64,000 nucleotides of DNA from Hyposmocoma kahamanoa (GCF_003589595.1 NW_020654810.1:10893207-10957206); one strand, 5' to 3'. Positions 46,080 to 58,470 are shown, numbered from the stretch's first letter. The notes: generated by a model from the sequence alone, not told the origin. Program-made: numbers and translations.

Positions 46080-47461
46080 TTAACCAGGAACGCCTTAAAA
46101 TTTAGATCACTCCGTGGACTTTGTAATTTGTAACGAAAAATTATCTATCACAATAAAAACGCTGAATATCTGTACTTTAGTATGACCATGACTATAAAGT
46201 ATAGCTGTGATTTTTCGGTAAGCAGGTGCTTAACGCAATGTCAACTTCAGGTTAAATTTTTAACTCCCTTTTGACGGTAACATGTGGCGCGCCGTAAGTT
46301 GATTATTAGGTTAATGCGTGTGAGATTCTCACGGAGTCCTGTTCCAAGAGAAATAACGACACCATAAATGAAGCTAAAATGCCTTTTATGTTCGTAATTT
46401 TTCACAATTTCAACCGTAAAAGCGTTTGCTGAAGCACAGTCATAGTTTCAGTTTTACTTTGTTCTCATTTTATTCTGTTATTACTAGGATAGTTGCGCGG
46501 GAATGATTTTCTCGCGGTTACAAAGTTGTTTAGTTCTACAATTTAATTTGCAAACTGTCGGATAGATCCATAAAACATAATGGAGTAGGTACTTCTTAAG
46601 TGTGTTATAGTTATATCAACTTTAATATATATGAATATTATCATTAGATTTATCCACACCTTAAAATATCTTGTAAGTTGATAGTGTGATAATAAGTTTT
46701 GGCTACCTTTGTAGATGTCAATCTTTTGTTGTTGTACCGTGATATAAGATTATTTTTTGTTTCAGTCAACCGTGACCATGGGACCTGTAAAGGGTCCGAA
46801 ACATCGGTTTGTTTGAAAAAAGAAATTTTTTGTTTGATGTTTGATTGTGCCCTACTAAATGTGAACACAAAATTCAAATTAAAAAAGTGAATATATTAAA
46901 CGACAGTAATTAAAAATTTTAACCCATCGTTCAATCAGCCCGTACGACACTTTCTAATTGAGTTCCTAGTAAAGACCACAGTACCATAGAATGTATCAAA
47001 ATCGAATCTGATGCGAGTTAGTTTACTAATTACAGAATAGAATACAGACTTACCTACATAGTTTCGATTTGTTTTGTTTTACGCTATTTACTAAATATTT
47101 TTATGTCATCTTTGTTTTAAGTTTTTTTTACATACAATAAGTTCTTATCATTAGTTGGTTTTGTCAATCAATGGCGTACAGTCCTAGACAAAATTATTAA
47201 TTTTTCAAGCAAAGAAGTTAAGCGTTTGCCGATAGTAGGCAAACCTTCGTGGCATATTTATAGTTTCCATCCGCTGTTTTATCATTTATTGAAAAGGTTA
47301 GCCTTTGGGATTCCTTAAATGATTTCGATTTAGCGATAGAATTTTTATTAAAGTGACCTTGTACACTAATGCCCGTGTAGGTGTCAAGCATAGATATATA
47401 AGATGCCAATAATGCTTGCATCGAGTTGTACACTTATATATAATAATAGTATGTTATAATG
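46080..47461. repeat. Intergenic with one family D fragment
   Basis: Positions 46765-46830 carry CCATGGGACCTGTAAAGG and CGGTTTGTTTGAAAA. No gene was found elsewhere in this stretch. Confidence 0.55.
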
Positions 47462-47765
47462 TGAAGCCGTGGTAGCATAATGGTTTGAGTTACTGCCTCT
47501 CGAGCAGAGGCAGTCGAATCCGGTCTCGTACCTCTGAGTTTCTCGTAATATATGTGCGAAATTTAATTAAAAATTTTCCACGAGTTTCAGTGAAATAGAA
47601 AACATCTTGATCAAACCTTAAAGAACGTTCACAACCCTCGGAAAACGTGTGAAGACCCGTATTAGGAGGAGCGTGGTGGACTATGGCCTAAAACCCTTCG
47701 TAATGCCTCTCAAATCTTTGCGATTTAAAGCTCTGAATAGCCTTGCGACTGTTATAAACTCATGT
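47462..47765 (+). mobile_element. tRNA-headed SINE (family F) fused to a family A fragment
   Basis: The head GCCGTGGTAGCATAATGG with B box TCGAATCC starts at 47462. The body continues through GAAAACGTGTGAAGACCCGT to about 47690, where family A sequence (CTCAAATCTTTGCGATTTAA) replaces the expected SINE tail. The join is abrupt. Confidence 0.78.
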
Positions 47766-48055
47766 ATGATGTATGTACGATAGACGATTATTCCTCCTAT
47801 CACTTGATATCATGAAAAAAAAATACCGAAACAGTGAAAGTAGTTAAAGTAATCTAGCGGTCTCTACTTCGGAGAGTACACTGTAAATCTAAGGCGTTTC
47901 CACAACTTAGTAATTTGCGAATACTATAAAAATGTAGCATCTAAGTTATACCCAAAAAGTACTGTATTTACTAGGGTCATATTTTTATTCTATCTAACAT
48001 TAGGTAAATTAATTTTTGTACGTTTTAAATTGTTTGAATCTTGTTATATTCTACA

Positions 48056-48170
48056 GAGAAATTGGTATCCAGTTCCTAAAGAGATACTGGAAAACCAATC
48101 TACAATTTTATTTTGTTCACAACGTTGGTGTGCCACTCTGAGTGATACCAAATTCTTTATGAGACATTAA
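48056..48170 (+). other. Weak exon-like open frame
   Basis: After TTATATTCTACAG the frame RNWYPVPKEILENQS runs to MRH and TAA at about 48170. It has an acceptor-like start and protein-like composition, but no homology that I recognise. Chance is a real possibility. Positions 47770-48055 show nothing else. Confidence 0.2.
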
Positions 48171-48238
48171 ATTATTCTGCCCTTGCCTTGGAACGAAAAA
48201 AGGCACAACTAACATTTTATCAAAACTGAGTCACAATT

Positions 48239-48490
48239 TTTTTTATAATACCAAGCGACAGGACGAACAAATCGTTTGCCTGGTGGTAAGCGACAGACTA
48301 TCCATGACATTGCTATGGCACTCAGAGCTTTAAATTGCAAAGATTGCCACCGTGTCCTTCACCCTGAGACATAAGGTGACAAGTCCCATGTGCCTGTAAT
48401 TTTATCAGCACCCTTACCCTTCAACACCGGAATGTAGTAATGCTCACATTCACATTACTTCACTGGACGTTCTCTTACATGCATAATAGA
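48239..48490 (-). repeat. Family A retroposon, copy 2
   Basis: Shares GACAAGTCCCATGTGCCTGT and CACTCAGAGCTTTAAAT with the other copies; T-rich at the low-coordinate end. Confidence 0.8.
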
Positions 48491-49430
48491 GATCACGAAA
48501 AAAGGGCTACCTACCAAATTTTTGTAAAAATCTATCTGTATAGTTGTTGAGTATACACTGCTCAATTTACACCAAATAGCCCAAAAGGTACAACTCGCAA
48601 CAATAATCAAATTTTCTACCATTAAATTCATATTTGACGTTCATTAAGTTAAAAACACTAATATCAAAGCGTTTTACTTAGTATTTATTGTTCCATATAT
48701 TTTGATATTATTGCTTTCATATTACTTTTTATGACAATGCCCTTATTAGGTAGTTCAACAACAATACTTAGACTATAACTGTGACCTTTAGTTGTATTAT
48801 AGAACTATTAAAAGTCACAGTGTAGTTACTCATGTCTTCATAAGCATAATTTTAAGGAATATTTGTAGTTTTAGTTTAGCAACTAAGTTAAAATAAATAA
48901 TTAAGCCATGTAAAAGAAGGCTATTAATATACGTATATAGTGATAGATTCTGAATAAATTATGTCTTATGTACATTTGACATAAATATCCGAAAACTTGC
49001 AAAATATTTAAACTCTGAAGTTTGAATTTGCTGATTATGCCTTTCTTTCTCCGGCATTCTTGTAACTATATTGTACAATTGCATAATGAACTTTATGATC
49101 AATTTTGTAACGTACAAACTAGATACGAGTCAATATCTTCCGCGGAAGCAGGAGCATTCCGAGAGAAGTGCACTACATTGTAAAAATGTTATGTGTACGT
49201 TGTTATTTAATAATATTTTTTCAAATATTTTAGTAGGAGTTGGTAGTATTGAAACGAGATTGAAATTGGTGGAGTCTAATTCCACAAGATATGATAGAAT
49301 AACTTTGTTTCATTAGATCAGGAAACACATCATCAACACATTTGTTAATAAAACAAACTAAATAGAGCGCAATATAATTATTAACTATGGAATTATTTTT
49401 TTTTTCATTCTTTACACTTAAAATAGAAGC
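48491..49430. other. Intergenic, nothing recognised
   Basis: AT-rich with only short chance frames. Confidence 0.5.
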
Positions 49431-49720
49431 TACGACAGATCGAGTTGCGGAAACCAGAACATTAGACCCACCAAACCATTAATAACTTTGACAGAAAGAT
49501 CATCAACACCAGCAGTATTTTTATACATCGATTTAAAGGCATCAAGAATGTCTCTTGGGAGTACAAAGTTTGAATTAGTAAGATATTCTACACCTAATGT
49601 TTTCTAGTAAGGATTCAGTGGGTGTGGGGATAATTTAATGACGTAATAGTCGAAATTGGAATGCCTGTAATAACTTTTCAAACTCTGCGTCTGTTTTACA
49701 GTTTTATCTTCTTAATTGCA
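49430..49720 (-). pseudogene. Jockey-like LINE fragment before the RT domain
   Basis: Minus-strand frame FVLPRDILDAFKSMYKNTAG continues VDDLSVKVINGLVG, resembling the segment just before the reverse-transcriptase fingers in Jockey-type elements. Very short and degenerate. Confidence 0.5.
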
Positions 49721-50045
49721 AAAATAAGTTTCGTGGTTTGACTCTCCTGTGTATGACGCTTACAACGGGATAAAAAGCATAATTATGACACATGTGAGAT
49801 AGTTGCACATGTGTGCATACACATAAATTTGCGAATGCCTACATATGTAAGGGTTAGTGTCGGCTCATTGAGTCTATTTAACACGCGGCTGTGACGCGCC
49901 CGAGCCAGGATCCTGGGCACCTAATTGAATGGAAATCCGTTCGCCATAACAGCCGCTCACTAAATCTGACAAAGATAGAAACGTAGTTTTTGAGGTTTTT
50001 GTCTGGATTGAGATGGTGGATATAATATTAATAATTAGCCATTTT

Positions 50046-50400
50046 GTATGTGTGTGTGTGTGTGTATGTGTGTGTGTATGTGTAAAATAAAAGTAAAAAA
50101 CAAATAAAAATGTTTTATTCGTTCATTTTAAAGGACATAGTACAGGGGTGGATGTTTCCTTCCGTCTGTGTTAGGAAACATCGCTCTTCTATAATAGTAA
50201 TATCGATCATGCTCTTATATTAATTTTTTATTATAACTGGTGTTACAACTAATACAAATTTCACTAATTACAGTAATTTTCAACTTTTCATACTATAAAT
50301 AGATTAATCTAAGCGTTAGTGTGTGTGAGTGCAAGTATGTGTATATGTGTCTGTAAGTGTGTAATTGTGTGGGATGTGTGAATGTGTACATGTGTGTCAT
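50046..50400. repeat. GT-rich microsatellites
   Basis: (GT)n runs interrupted by TATG at 50046-50083, and a looser TGTGTG-rich stretch at 50320-50400. No gene lies between 49720 and 50630. Confidence 0.85.
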
Positions 50401-50631
50401 CCATCCGTAAGACGTACAATATCTAAATTATACATTGTCATACCATGTTAAATAGTATCATTTCAATTGCTTGTCTCATATACATATAAGAAGTTACTGA
50501 AATAACAGTTGCATTATAAATTTATATAAACATATATGTATGTGAATTAAATTTCGATTTGTGTATATTTATATTATTTATTTACATTATATATATTATG
50601 TACCTATATACTGCTTGTGTGTCTTTCTTGT

Positions 50632-51233
50632 TAGGCGATTATGTCATTGCACCGCGCCCCGCGACGGAGCGCGGAGCTGCGTTTTTTAACGTTATACTGA
50701 AGTACCTCAGTTTATACGGAAAACACGCGCCATCGAATACACTGACAACGCTTCGCGAACCGCAGGGTATGCGCTCACTGTGCTCCGTACTACCGCGCAG
50801 ATTTTTAAGCTTAAGGACATGTTCAGTTTTCTACAGTACGAGACCTATTGTAGAAAAACGTCGATAAATCTGTACTTGCTATTGAAAATCGACCAAATTT
50901 TTCTTCAAATTTTCTTAAATCTTTGTAATGAAGTTGAAATTATCTATTTATCGATCTGGTTCGTAAAAAGGGATGCATCCAATATCTTCGGTGTCTTTTT
51001 ATTTGAGTAAACAAAAACCAAATAGACAATATAACTGCAGCGTCCTGAATGAGTTCTGTATTATTAACCATTCTTGTCAAAGAAGGATCTCGGCTACATA
51101 TACAATCACTACGGCGATCAACTGTGAAGCGAGTACTTTAAAGAGACGCGGGGCCGCTAGACCTCTGCCCTGCAGATCTGCGTCTCCGCCACCGCGCTCT
51201 GTCACGGGGCGCGATGCAGTGTGATAATCGCCT
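50632..51233. mobile_element. Non-autonomous DNA element with GC-rich inverted ends
   Basis: The left end YAGGCGATTATGTCATTGCA followed by CCGCGCCCCGCGACGGAGCG is mirrored at 51180-51233. Length about 600 bp, no intact coding frame. Target-site duplication not clear. Confidence 0.7.
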
Positions 51234-51527
51234 GTACACCTTATATGACAAGTCTTAAAGGGGTTGTGCTCTATCGTACACATAGTCCCCTCCTTTCTCC
51301 GTCTAACATCCGTCCGAAACAATAATTGGCAAATAAGTAATACTCGACCAAGGTAAAAGACACATGATGCGAACGAAGCTTCATACCTACTTGACATTAT
51401 CTTTTGATTAGGTCGAGTAATTGTTTCGGACAGATGTCGGACGAAGTGCGGGAGTATACCCCCAGAGCACGATTGGTGAAGAAATTGTTCGAAATTTCAT
51501 TCTATTTGTCATAACAAACGGAATTCT

Positions 51528-51970
51528 TGACTTCAAAAAAGGAGGAGGTTCTCAATTCGACTGTATGTTTTTTTTTTGTATGTATATTACGCGATAACTC
51601 CGGTATTTGGGAACCGATTTTTATTATTCTTTTTTTGTTGGAAAGAGAGTACCTCCATGGGACCACCCATTTAATTTTAATGAAAATCATCAACTTCTAA
51701 GGGTGGCTATTCACGCATGAAGATTCATTTTTATACATAGCGCCTCAATTTTATTAACGGTTGATTTCACTATTCTCCAATTCAAGGCGTTTTTCTCTCT
51801 CAACTACTGTGAATAGTGAGAACCGATTTTTATTATATCCTGTGTCAAGTCCCGTATAGTGGCGAACTAGGGGACGAATCCGGATTTGCGTACTTTCCGG
51901 TAACCGATTTCTATAAAACTTGGTAATTATATGTACTTTTGAGGCCGGTTTTTTAGTACTTTGTACTGAG
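51528..51970 (+). repeat. Dispersed family B, long copy
   Basis: Starts at AAAAAAGGAGGAGGTTCTCA and continues through ACTCCGGTATTTG, GGTGGCTATTCACGCATGAA, GTCAAGTCCCGTATAGTGGC and TAGTACTTTGTACTGAGATT. It is collinear with 61505-62005. It abuts a family A copy immediately to the right. Confidence 0.85.
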
Positions 51971-52262
51971 ATTATTATATCATATGACGGGACGGACAAG
52001 TCGTGCGCCTGATGGTAAGCTACACGCGAGTTCATAACAGTTGCAGTGCCACTCAGAGCTTTAAATCGTAAAGATCTAAGAGGCACTGCCACTGGACCTG
52101 TCACCCTGAGACATAAGTTGACAAGTCCCATGTGCCTGTAATTTCACAAGCACCCTTACCTTTCAAAACCGGAACACAGTAATGCTGACATTACTGGTTG
52201 GCGGCAGAAATAGGTGGTACTACACTGGACGAACTCTTTCACAAGGAACTCTACTTGCTACT
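51970..52262 (-). repeat. Family A retroposon, copy 3
   Basis: About 290 bp matching the other copies (GGGACGGACAAGTCGTGCGC to TGGACGAACTCTTTCACAAG). Positions 52263-53080 beyond it show no gene. Confidence 0.82.
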
Positions 52263-53084
52263 GATAAGTACCTACTAACAATAGTTATGCACACAAAGTT
52301 TTCGAAAAGCTCTAGTTTACAAGAAATTTAATTCATCAAATTCCCAGTAATCAATCCTCACATGAGTTATGACACGTAAACATTGTGTTTTAATTAAATT
52401 CATTGTGTAGTTGAAACTTTGATTTCTTTTTTTTTAATAATGAATTATGGAATAAATGAATTTGATTTAAAAAAATAAATTATTTTTTAATATATTATGA
52501 AAACAATTTACTTCATTTTTTCCCTTGAATGGGTGAAAGGTAAATAAAAATCAACCCGGTCCTGCTACAAAGGTATTTATTGAAATTGTATTGTAGTCTG
52601 TTCATTATATTTTAATAAAATATATATGTGGTATAACCATTATATAACGTTGAAAACATGCTTTTAGATTCACAAAATAGCACGAGGAAATTTGGTTTTT
52701 ACTCATTGTTAATGGAACAGAGAATTGTGTAGTTTTATTATAACATCCCCGTCATAATTTTAAAATTACTTGAGAATTCAATTTTATCATTCCACTAGCA
52801 ATTACATGATATAGCAATATTTTTTGTGTCGTATTTTGACAGCATGTTGTCGCTCCATGTGGTTGGCAGTTTACATATCTATGTGGCAACTATATACTTT
52901 TATCTAGTTTAAAAAAACGTATTTCATGATCTGAAATCTATTAATAAATGTAGTGAGTGTGGTGTGTATCTATGTTGAGAGTGTGTTGTGATAAGAGCCC
53001 ATTTTGTGTTCTATCTGCATGAACTTTCATTTCATTTTCAAGGCATTATTATTATTATTATTATTTATAAGCTTTTTTTACTTC

Positions 53085-53885
53085 ACGGCAAAATATCGAG
53101 TTTTTAGGTTTTCGCGATTGTTATACATAGGAAATGAAAAACTAGTTTTACGGATCTGTATCGCGTATGTTTGTTTTTTCAAATAAACAGAAAAGACAGC
53201 TGACTGTCAGCCGAGATACGGCCGAGACCATGGAAACTGTAAAAGGTCATAAACGTTGGTTTGTTTGAAAATACGCGATTTAGATCCGAAAAAAATGGTT
53301 TCATTTCTTTTGCGACAAGAAATTTAACGCGATGACAAAAAAGAGTTTTATGACACTTAGGAAATGAAACTATTTTTCCGGATTTAAATTGCGTATTTTC
53401 AAAACAAACCGACGTTTCTGGCCCTTTACAGGTCCCATGGTCACGGTTGACTGAGGTGGTACAGTCTTCAACCAGTTATGTCTAATATTGATGCAAACCA
53501 CCCTATTTTTTCACTATAGTTACAATAGTTATTAATTAAATACCTTATTTTTAATTTTACAAAGAAAACATTCCAATTTACGCTAAATTAAGTTTTACAA
53601 ATTATTTTATCGAATGAATTTTTATTCAGTTCAATTTATTATATTATAATAATAGAAATTAGAATAAATTAAAACGTATTAATTAGTACTGCAGTCTTAT
53701 GTCTGTTTGGGATTTTTCATTAGAGGAAATACTGGATCCCAAACTGGTGGTACGGAGAAACCATCTTCCCTGTTTAAATTAGGATGTTTTTTAATTTCAA
53801 TGGCCTCGCAGCATCCTGGGTAGAAAAATAGTTTCATTTCCTATGTGTAACAATCGCGAAAACCTAAAAAAATTGTATGATACTT
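53085..53885. repeat. Dispersed family D, several copies in opposite orientation
   Basis: Forward pieces at 53090-53130 and 53213-53310 (ACGTTGGTTTGTTTGAAAAT, ATTTAGATCCGAAAAAAATG) face inverted pieces at 53365-53460 and 53820-53880 (GTTTCATTTCCTATGTGTAA). A foldback arrangement results. A (TTA)n run sits at 53048-53066. Confidence 0.75.
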
Positions 53886-53918
53886 ATTAAAAAAAACAAT
53901 TTTAATGAGTTTTCGTAA

Positions 53919-54591
53919 GCCGTGATAGCCTAATGGTTTGACCTACCGCCTCTCAAGCAGAGTCCATGGATTCGAATCTGGGTTCGCGCACAGCGACTTT
54001 TAGCAGCGATGCAAACGCAGTGCAGTAGCGATGCAGTCGCTACCTTTACACACGCGCACGATTTTAAGCAGCGATGCAAACGCGATGCAAGCGCGCGACT
54101 GCATCGCTATAAAAGCTAAAGCTAAATTCACCGTGTGTAACCACCCTAAGTTTTTCGGAATTTATGTGCGAAAATGAATTTAATTTGCATTTTTTTTTCA
54201 TAACAATAACGCACACACTGAACATAGCGCCGCACTAGGGAAACCCTGTGTCGTGGCTGCTATGGACACACATAGACAGCCACAAATTACGCTCAAACTC
54301 ACGAGAGAAATAAACGTATGTAGGCTATACAAATATTTTTCCCGGCCCGGGATCGAACCTGGTACCTTTGCGTGGCAGTCTGGCATGGTAACCGTTTACC
54401 GGCCACAGAGGCGGTTAATAAATAAATTTACCGTGAGCTTTTCGGTGAAAGAGATCGGAAAACGCGTGAAGTTCCCAAACCCGCATTGGGTCAATGTGGT
54501 GGACTGTGGCCTAAACTCTCGCCTGAGAGGAGACTCTTGCCCAGCAGTGGGACATATAAATGGGTTGATGATGATGATGAAGTTTTCATAA
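53919..54591 (+). mobile_element. tRNA-headed SINE (family F) interrupted twice
   Basis: Head 53919-53989 (GCCGTGATAGCCTAATGG, B box TTCGAATC), body resuming at about 54149 and tail 54417-54591 (CCCAGCAGTGGGACATATAA, then (GAT)n). Between head and body lies a 155-bp insert (53990-54148) rich in GCAGCGATGCAAACG units. Between body and tail lies a complete minus-strand family C SINE (54197-54415). Confidence 0.83.
54197..54415 (-). mobile_element. tRNA-headed SINE, family C, copy 2 (nested)
   Basis: Reverse complement of 17437-17659: tRNA-like head at the high-coordinate end (GGCCGGTAAACGG on minus) and body ending near the short T run at 54188. Inserted into a family F SINE. Confidence 0.9.
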
Positions 54592-55907
54592 CTTTTAATT
54601 ATATTTGTATATATTTGTACGCAAAGTCGTTTGTTGAACGAGACAACCGTCGGAGTTATTGTTTAACGACAAGCATTCTCTGAGGCGTAATATCTTTTCC
54701 AGGGGTTCTGCAGATAATGAGTACATTTTATCACGTCGCGGCTGTTTAAATTAGTCCCACCTCCCCAATTGGAGAGGGTTCTGTTTATGTGACCTATAAC
54801 TGTAACGTTATTGTTATGTACAAAATGTGCTTGGGTATATATAACGGATTTGTTTCCGCTTGTGTGGAATTAACAAAGCAAAGTCAAGAAGACACTATAA
54901 TGGAAATTCAAATCATAGAAACATTTTGCATAATTATATCAGAAGTTTCTCTGTTGTGAAGGTTTTGATAGCTATCATCACTCAATACTATGATCCCAAC
55001 TCTGCTTAAACAGAATATCACACAGTACGTGTTTTTTACTAAAATGGCAAATTATTGCCCTTTTTGATTTATAATTCCTGGTACACCCTCCACGGTGTAT
55101 CTATAATTATTAAAATCACCCTAATTAATGTAATCGTAAAGCTCATAAAACAATACTGTAATATGAGAGCTTCCTTTTATTTCGCTTAAAAACACTTGAT
55201 TAGCTAAGCCTGCAACACGAGGTCTACATGACGGATACGCCAGCGGCTATAAATTTCACTTACTGACGAAATATTCACATATCCATGGTGGATTTTATAA
55301 CGGTGAATTTGGTTCTACGTTTAATTTTGGAGAGTTGCTTTTGATATTTTAAATAGTTAAGTAATAATTCAATCATTTGTCTGCATAAATTATAATGCCC
55401 ACACCCCATTCCTTTGCACATAAATTTCACCGTCGATGTATTGAGGCCGAAAGTTGTAATCTTGCAGATGTCTGCAAAATTACAAATTTTCAGGTGTGGC
55501 TTTAAGATTCTATTAACGAAATTAGTAGACAACTTTTTTTTCTTAATTGTGAGAGGTATAAAATTTGACATACACGCAAACTGTTTCATGTACTTCGTAT
55601 TATTTTTAGGACTTTCGTGTCATAAAAACAATTTTGACGTATGATGTGTGTTTTGACACATGTGGCTAAATATTTCTCCTGAAAAGTTATCATTTTGGAG
55701 ACGTGACCAAAGGTTCGAAGTGTCGAAAATGTAATAATTTTATTAGCATTTCAAGATGACATAAATTGATGGTCAAATGTTCGAAACTGAATTGAAATTC
55801 GATGAAATATAAAAATAAATCCTTGCAGACATTCAGAAATTGGATGATGGAAATTGAAATTGTTGGAAAGTCAGAGTTAGAAAGAAGCGGCAATATTGTG
55901 TATGAAT
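54592..55907. other. Intergenic, nothing recognised
   Basis: Only chance frames under about 105 codons with no conserved motif. Confidence 0.5.
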
Positions 55908-56195
55908 TTTTTTTTATGATACTAGGTGATGGGACTAACAAGTCGTGCGCCTGATGATAAGCGACACGCCTGCCCATAACAGTTGCTGTGCCACTCAGAG
56001 CTTTAAATGTCAAAAATCTGAGAGGCACCGCCACTGCGCCCGTCACCCTGAGACATAAGTTGAAAAGTCCCATGTGCCTGTAATTTCACCAGCACCCTTA
56101 CCCTTCAATACCGACTTGGCGGTAGAAATAGGTAAGGTGGCAGTACTTCCCTGGACGAACTCTTTCACAAGGAGCTGTACTGTTACTAAGAAGTT
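55908..56195 (-). repeat. Family A retroposon, copy 4
   Basis: Best-preserved copy, with a T7 run at the low-coordinate end (poly(A) on minus), AAGTCGTGCGCCTGATGATA, and CTGGACGAACTCTTTCACAA at the far end. Confidence 0.83.
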
Positions 56196-56519
56196 ACAAT
56201 ATTAATGACACCATACAAGCTGATCGTTTTACTAGACATATACTCGGAGCGACTGTATCTTTTGTGTCGGTTGAGATCGAACTTCAGATTCATTTTATGG
56301 GTGTTAATTTAAATTGATTCAATAAATAAAAAAGGAATAAAAATAATAACTTTATTCAAGAAAAAAATATACTGAAAACAGGTAACTTGTCTATATTACT
56401 TTGTAGTCAAACGTTTTCAAAGCTTTTTTTATTAACCACGGACCTTCTTATTTAGAGTGCGAAGTAAAATTGCGTACACTTGCACTCGCGATGGTTCCTT
56501 GTTCTAATAGATTGTAATA

Positions 56520-56665
56520 GTAGATATCGAGTACTTATCAGCCATCACCATGGGATCTGTAGAGACCGAAACGTTGGTTTGTTTCCAATATTTAATATTA
56601 AACGATTAAATATACACGATTTAGACCCGAAAAAATGGTCTCATTTCCATTGTCACCACTGTTTT
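56520..56665 (+). repeat. Family D fragment
   Basis: CACCATGGGATCTGTAGAGA, ACGTTGGTTTGTTT and GATTTAGACCCGAAAAAATG are all present in family D order. Confidence 0.7.
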
Positions 56666-56820
56666 CTTCATGTACTATTTTTATTATGGAGCTGACATGT
56701 TCTATAACGATCTAAGCCCCTAACATATGAAATCATCTTTCAGCTATTCTTTTAGCTGTTACTGCAAAATTTATGCAACATGGTTTATATACGCAGGTAT
56801 AATATACAATATAGTGTTAC

Positions 56821-56988
56821 GCCGCATTTACTTTTGTCTGACGTATCGTGTCGTAACGCGTTAGAGCGGTATCGGTTTCATACAAGTTGTCATGTCTGTT
56901 TGCGACACACTAATATAAATCTAACCATATTAAATGCATGAAACCAATACCGTCACGACACGACATGTCAGACAAATGTAAATCCGGC
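56821..56988. mobile_element. MITE of 168 bp
   Basis: Imperfect inverted ends of about 34 bp (GCCGCATTTACTTTTGTCTG left; inverse of CAGACAAATGTAAATCCGGC right). The flanking stretch 56989-57472 shows only a short GCCGTACATTTA tandem. Confidence 0.8.
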
Positions 56989-57472
56989 TATATCATGCAT
57001 TCATGCCGTACATTTACGCCGTACATTTACGGCGTGATGATTACCCCAAACCAGTGTCGTTCATAAAATTAGTTGTTATAGTGCGAAGTTATCTTGTGAC
57101 GTCACAGTTTCCAGTCTCGTAAACATTAAATCCCTTGAGATTGATGTACTGATTCTCCGTCCGCGCCAGACCTACGTTATTAAAACGTTTTTTTCGCTCT
57201 TTTAAATTATTCTACCAAACTTTTCTAATCTCTTACGAGGGTAAACAGCCCAGACTTGGTAGGTCTATTTTAGCAGTGCTACAGGAAATTCTATCTTAAA
57301 ATGTTTATATTATTAGGAATTATAATGTTTATGTTTATATTATTATTCTATTGGTGTCAGTGTGGTCCGTTCAGATTGCATATGTGTCTTGCGTAGATAT
57401 TTTGTATAGGTATTAGACTGTATACACTTTCTTCGAGCAAATGTTATAAGTAGCAGTAGAGCTTTAACTACC

Positions 57473-57664
57473 TCCGTGGCGGAACGGTTACCATGCCGGA
57501 CGGCCACGCAGAGGTCCCAGGTTCGATTCCCGGGCCGTGAGAAATATTTGTATGACCTACATTTATTTCTCTCGTGAGTTTGGGTGTAATTTGTGGTTGT
57601 CTATGTGTGTGTCCATGGCACCCGCGACACAGGGTTTCCCTAGTGCGGGGCTATGTTGAGTGTT
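57473..57664 (+). mobile_element. tRNA-headed SINE, family C, copy 3
   Basis: Nearly identical to copy 1 up to GGGCTATGTTGAGTGT, but instead of a (TTA)n tail it runs straight into an inverted family A copy. Confidence 0.9.
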
Positions 57665-57667
57665 GAG

Positions 57668-57905
57668 TGTGAGCTCCTTGTGAAACAGTTCGTCCAGGGA
57701 AGTACTGCCACCTTACTTATTTATGCCGTTAAACAGTAATGTGAGCATTACTGCGTCCCAGATTTCAAGGGAAAGGGGGCTGGTGAAATTACAAGCACAT
57801 GAGACTTGTCAACTCAGGGCGACGGGCGCAGTGGCAGTGCTTCTTAAACCTTTGTGATACTGTAACTGTTATGGACACGCAAGTCGCTTACCAGCGGGCG
57901 CACGT
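57668..57905 (+). repeat. Family A retroposon, inverted copy 5
   Basis: Plus-strand orientation: GAGCTCCTTGTGAAACAGTT to CGCTTACCAGCGGGCGCACG. It has no poly(A) tail and continues directly into a Jockey-type fragment. Confidence 0.78.
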
Positions 57906-58470
57906 TTGTCTCTTAAAAGGTCGCTCCGCTGTGACTAACTTGGTACTGTTTAATGATTGTCTAACGTCACATATGGATAATGGCTATCAAGTCGATTTCA
58001 TTTACACGGGCTACAGCCAAGCATTTGACCGGATTCGCCATGATTTACTTGTATGCAAACTGCAGGATCGTAGGTCGTCGTCGGTATCAACGGCGATCTG
58101 CTAAAGTGGCTGACGTCGTACATCGACAATAGATCACAGGCAGTTATAGTAAAAAATTACGTATCTGAGTGGCGTATGATGCCTAGTGGAGTCCCGTAGG
58201 GATTCCCCTCTTGTTCGCGATCTTTGTAAACGACATCGAGCACTGTTTCAAATCATCTCAAGTTTTATGCTTTGCGGATGATAGTAATATGAAGATTATG
58301 ATGATATGATGATGCAATCCTGCTTCAAGAAGACCTTATGAAGCTCGACGCCTTATGCACCGACAACCTACTTAACCTTAATCCGTCTAAGTGCAGCGTC
58401 GTAAGTTTTTTAGCCGCAAAAGTAACTTAGTGCATTTCAACTATTCATTGAAAGATACTAAATTGATACT
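57906..58470 (+). pseudogene. Jockey-type reverse-transcriptase fragment
   Basis: KGRSAVTNLVLFNDC, QVDFIYTGYSQAFDRIRHDL (catalytic motif A, TD to TG), a GVP(stop)G-like motif near 58190, LCFADDS (intact FADD) near 58270, and LDALCTDNLLNLNPSKCSVV. Stops and a duplicated ATGATG run interrupt it. Confidence 0.8.

Noticed and set aside
47462..47535. tRNA gene (GCCGTGGTAGCATAATGG head)
   Set aside because: The sequence continues into a repeat body also found at 53.9 kb, so it is a SINE head and not a tRNA.
49071..49316. 81-codon plus-strand frame
   Set aside because: No motif, no splice context, AT-rich composition; indistinguishable from chance.
51754..52131. 125-codon minus-strand gene beginning MGLVNLCLRVTG
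   Set aside because: The frame recurs in every family A copy (for example 55690-56073) and runs into family B; it is a repeat-borne chance frame.
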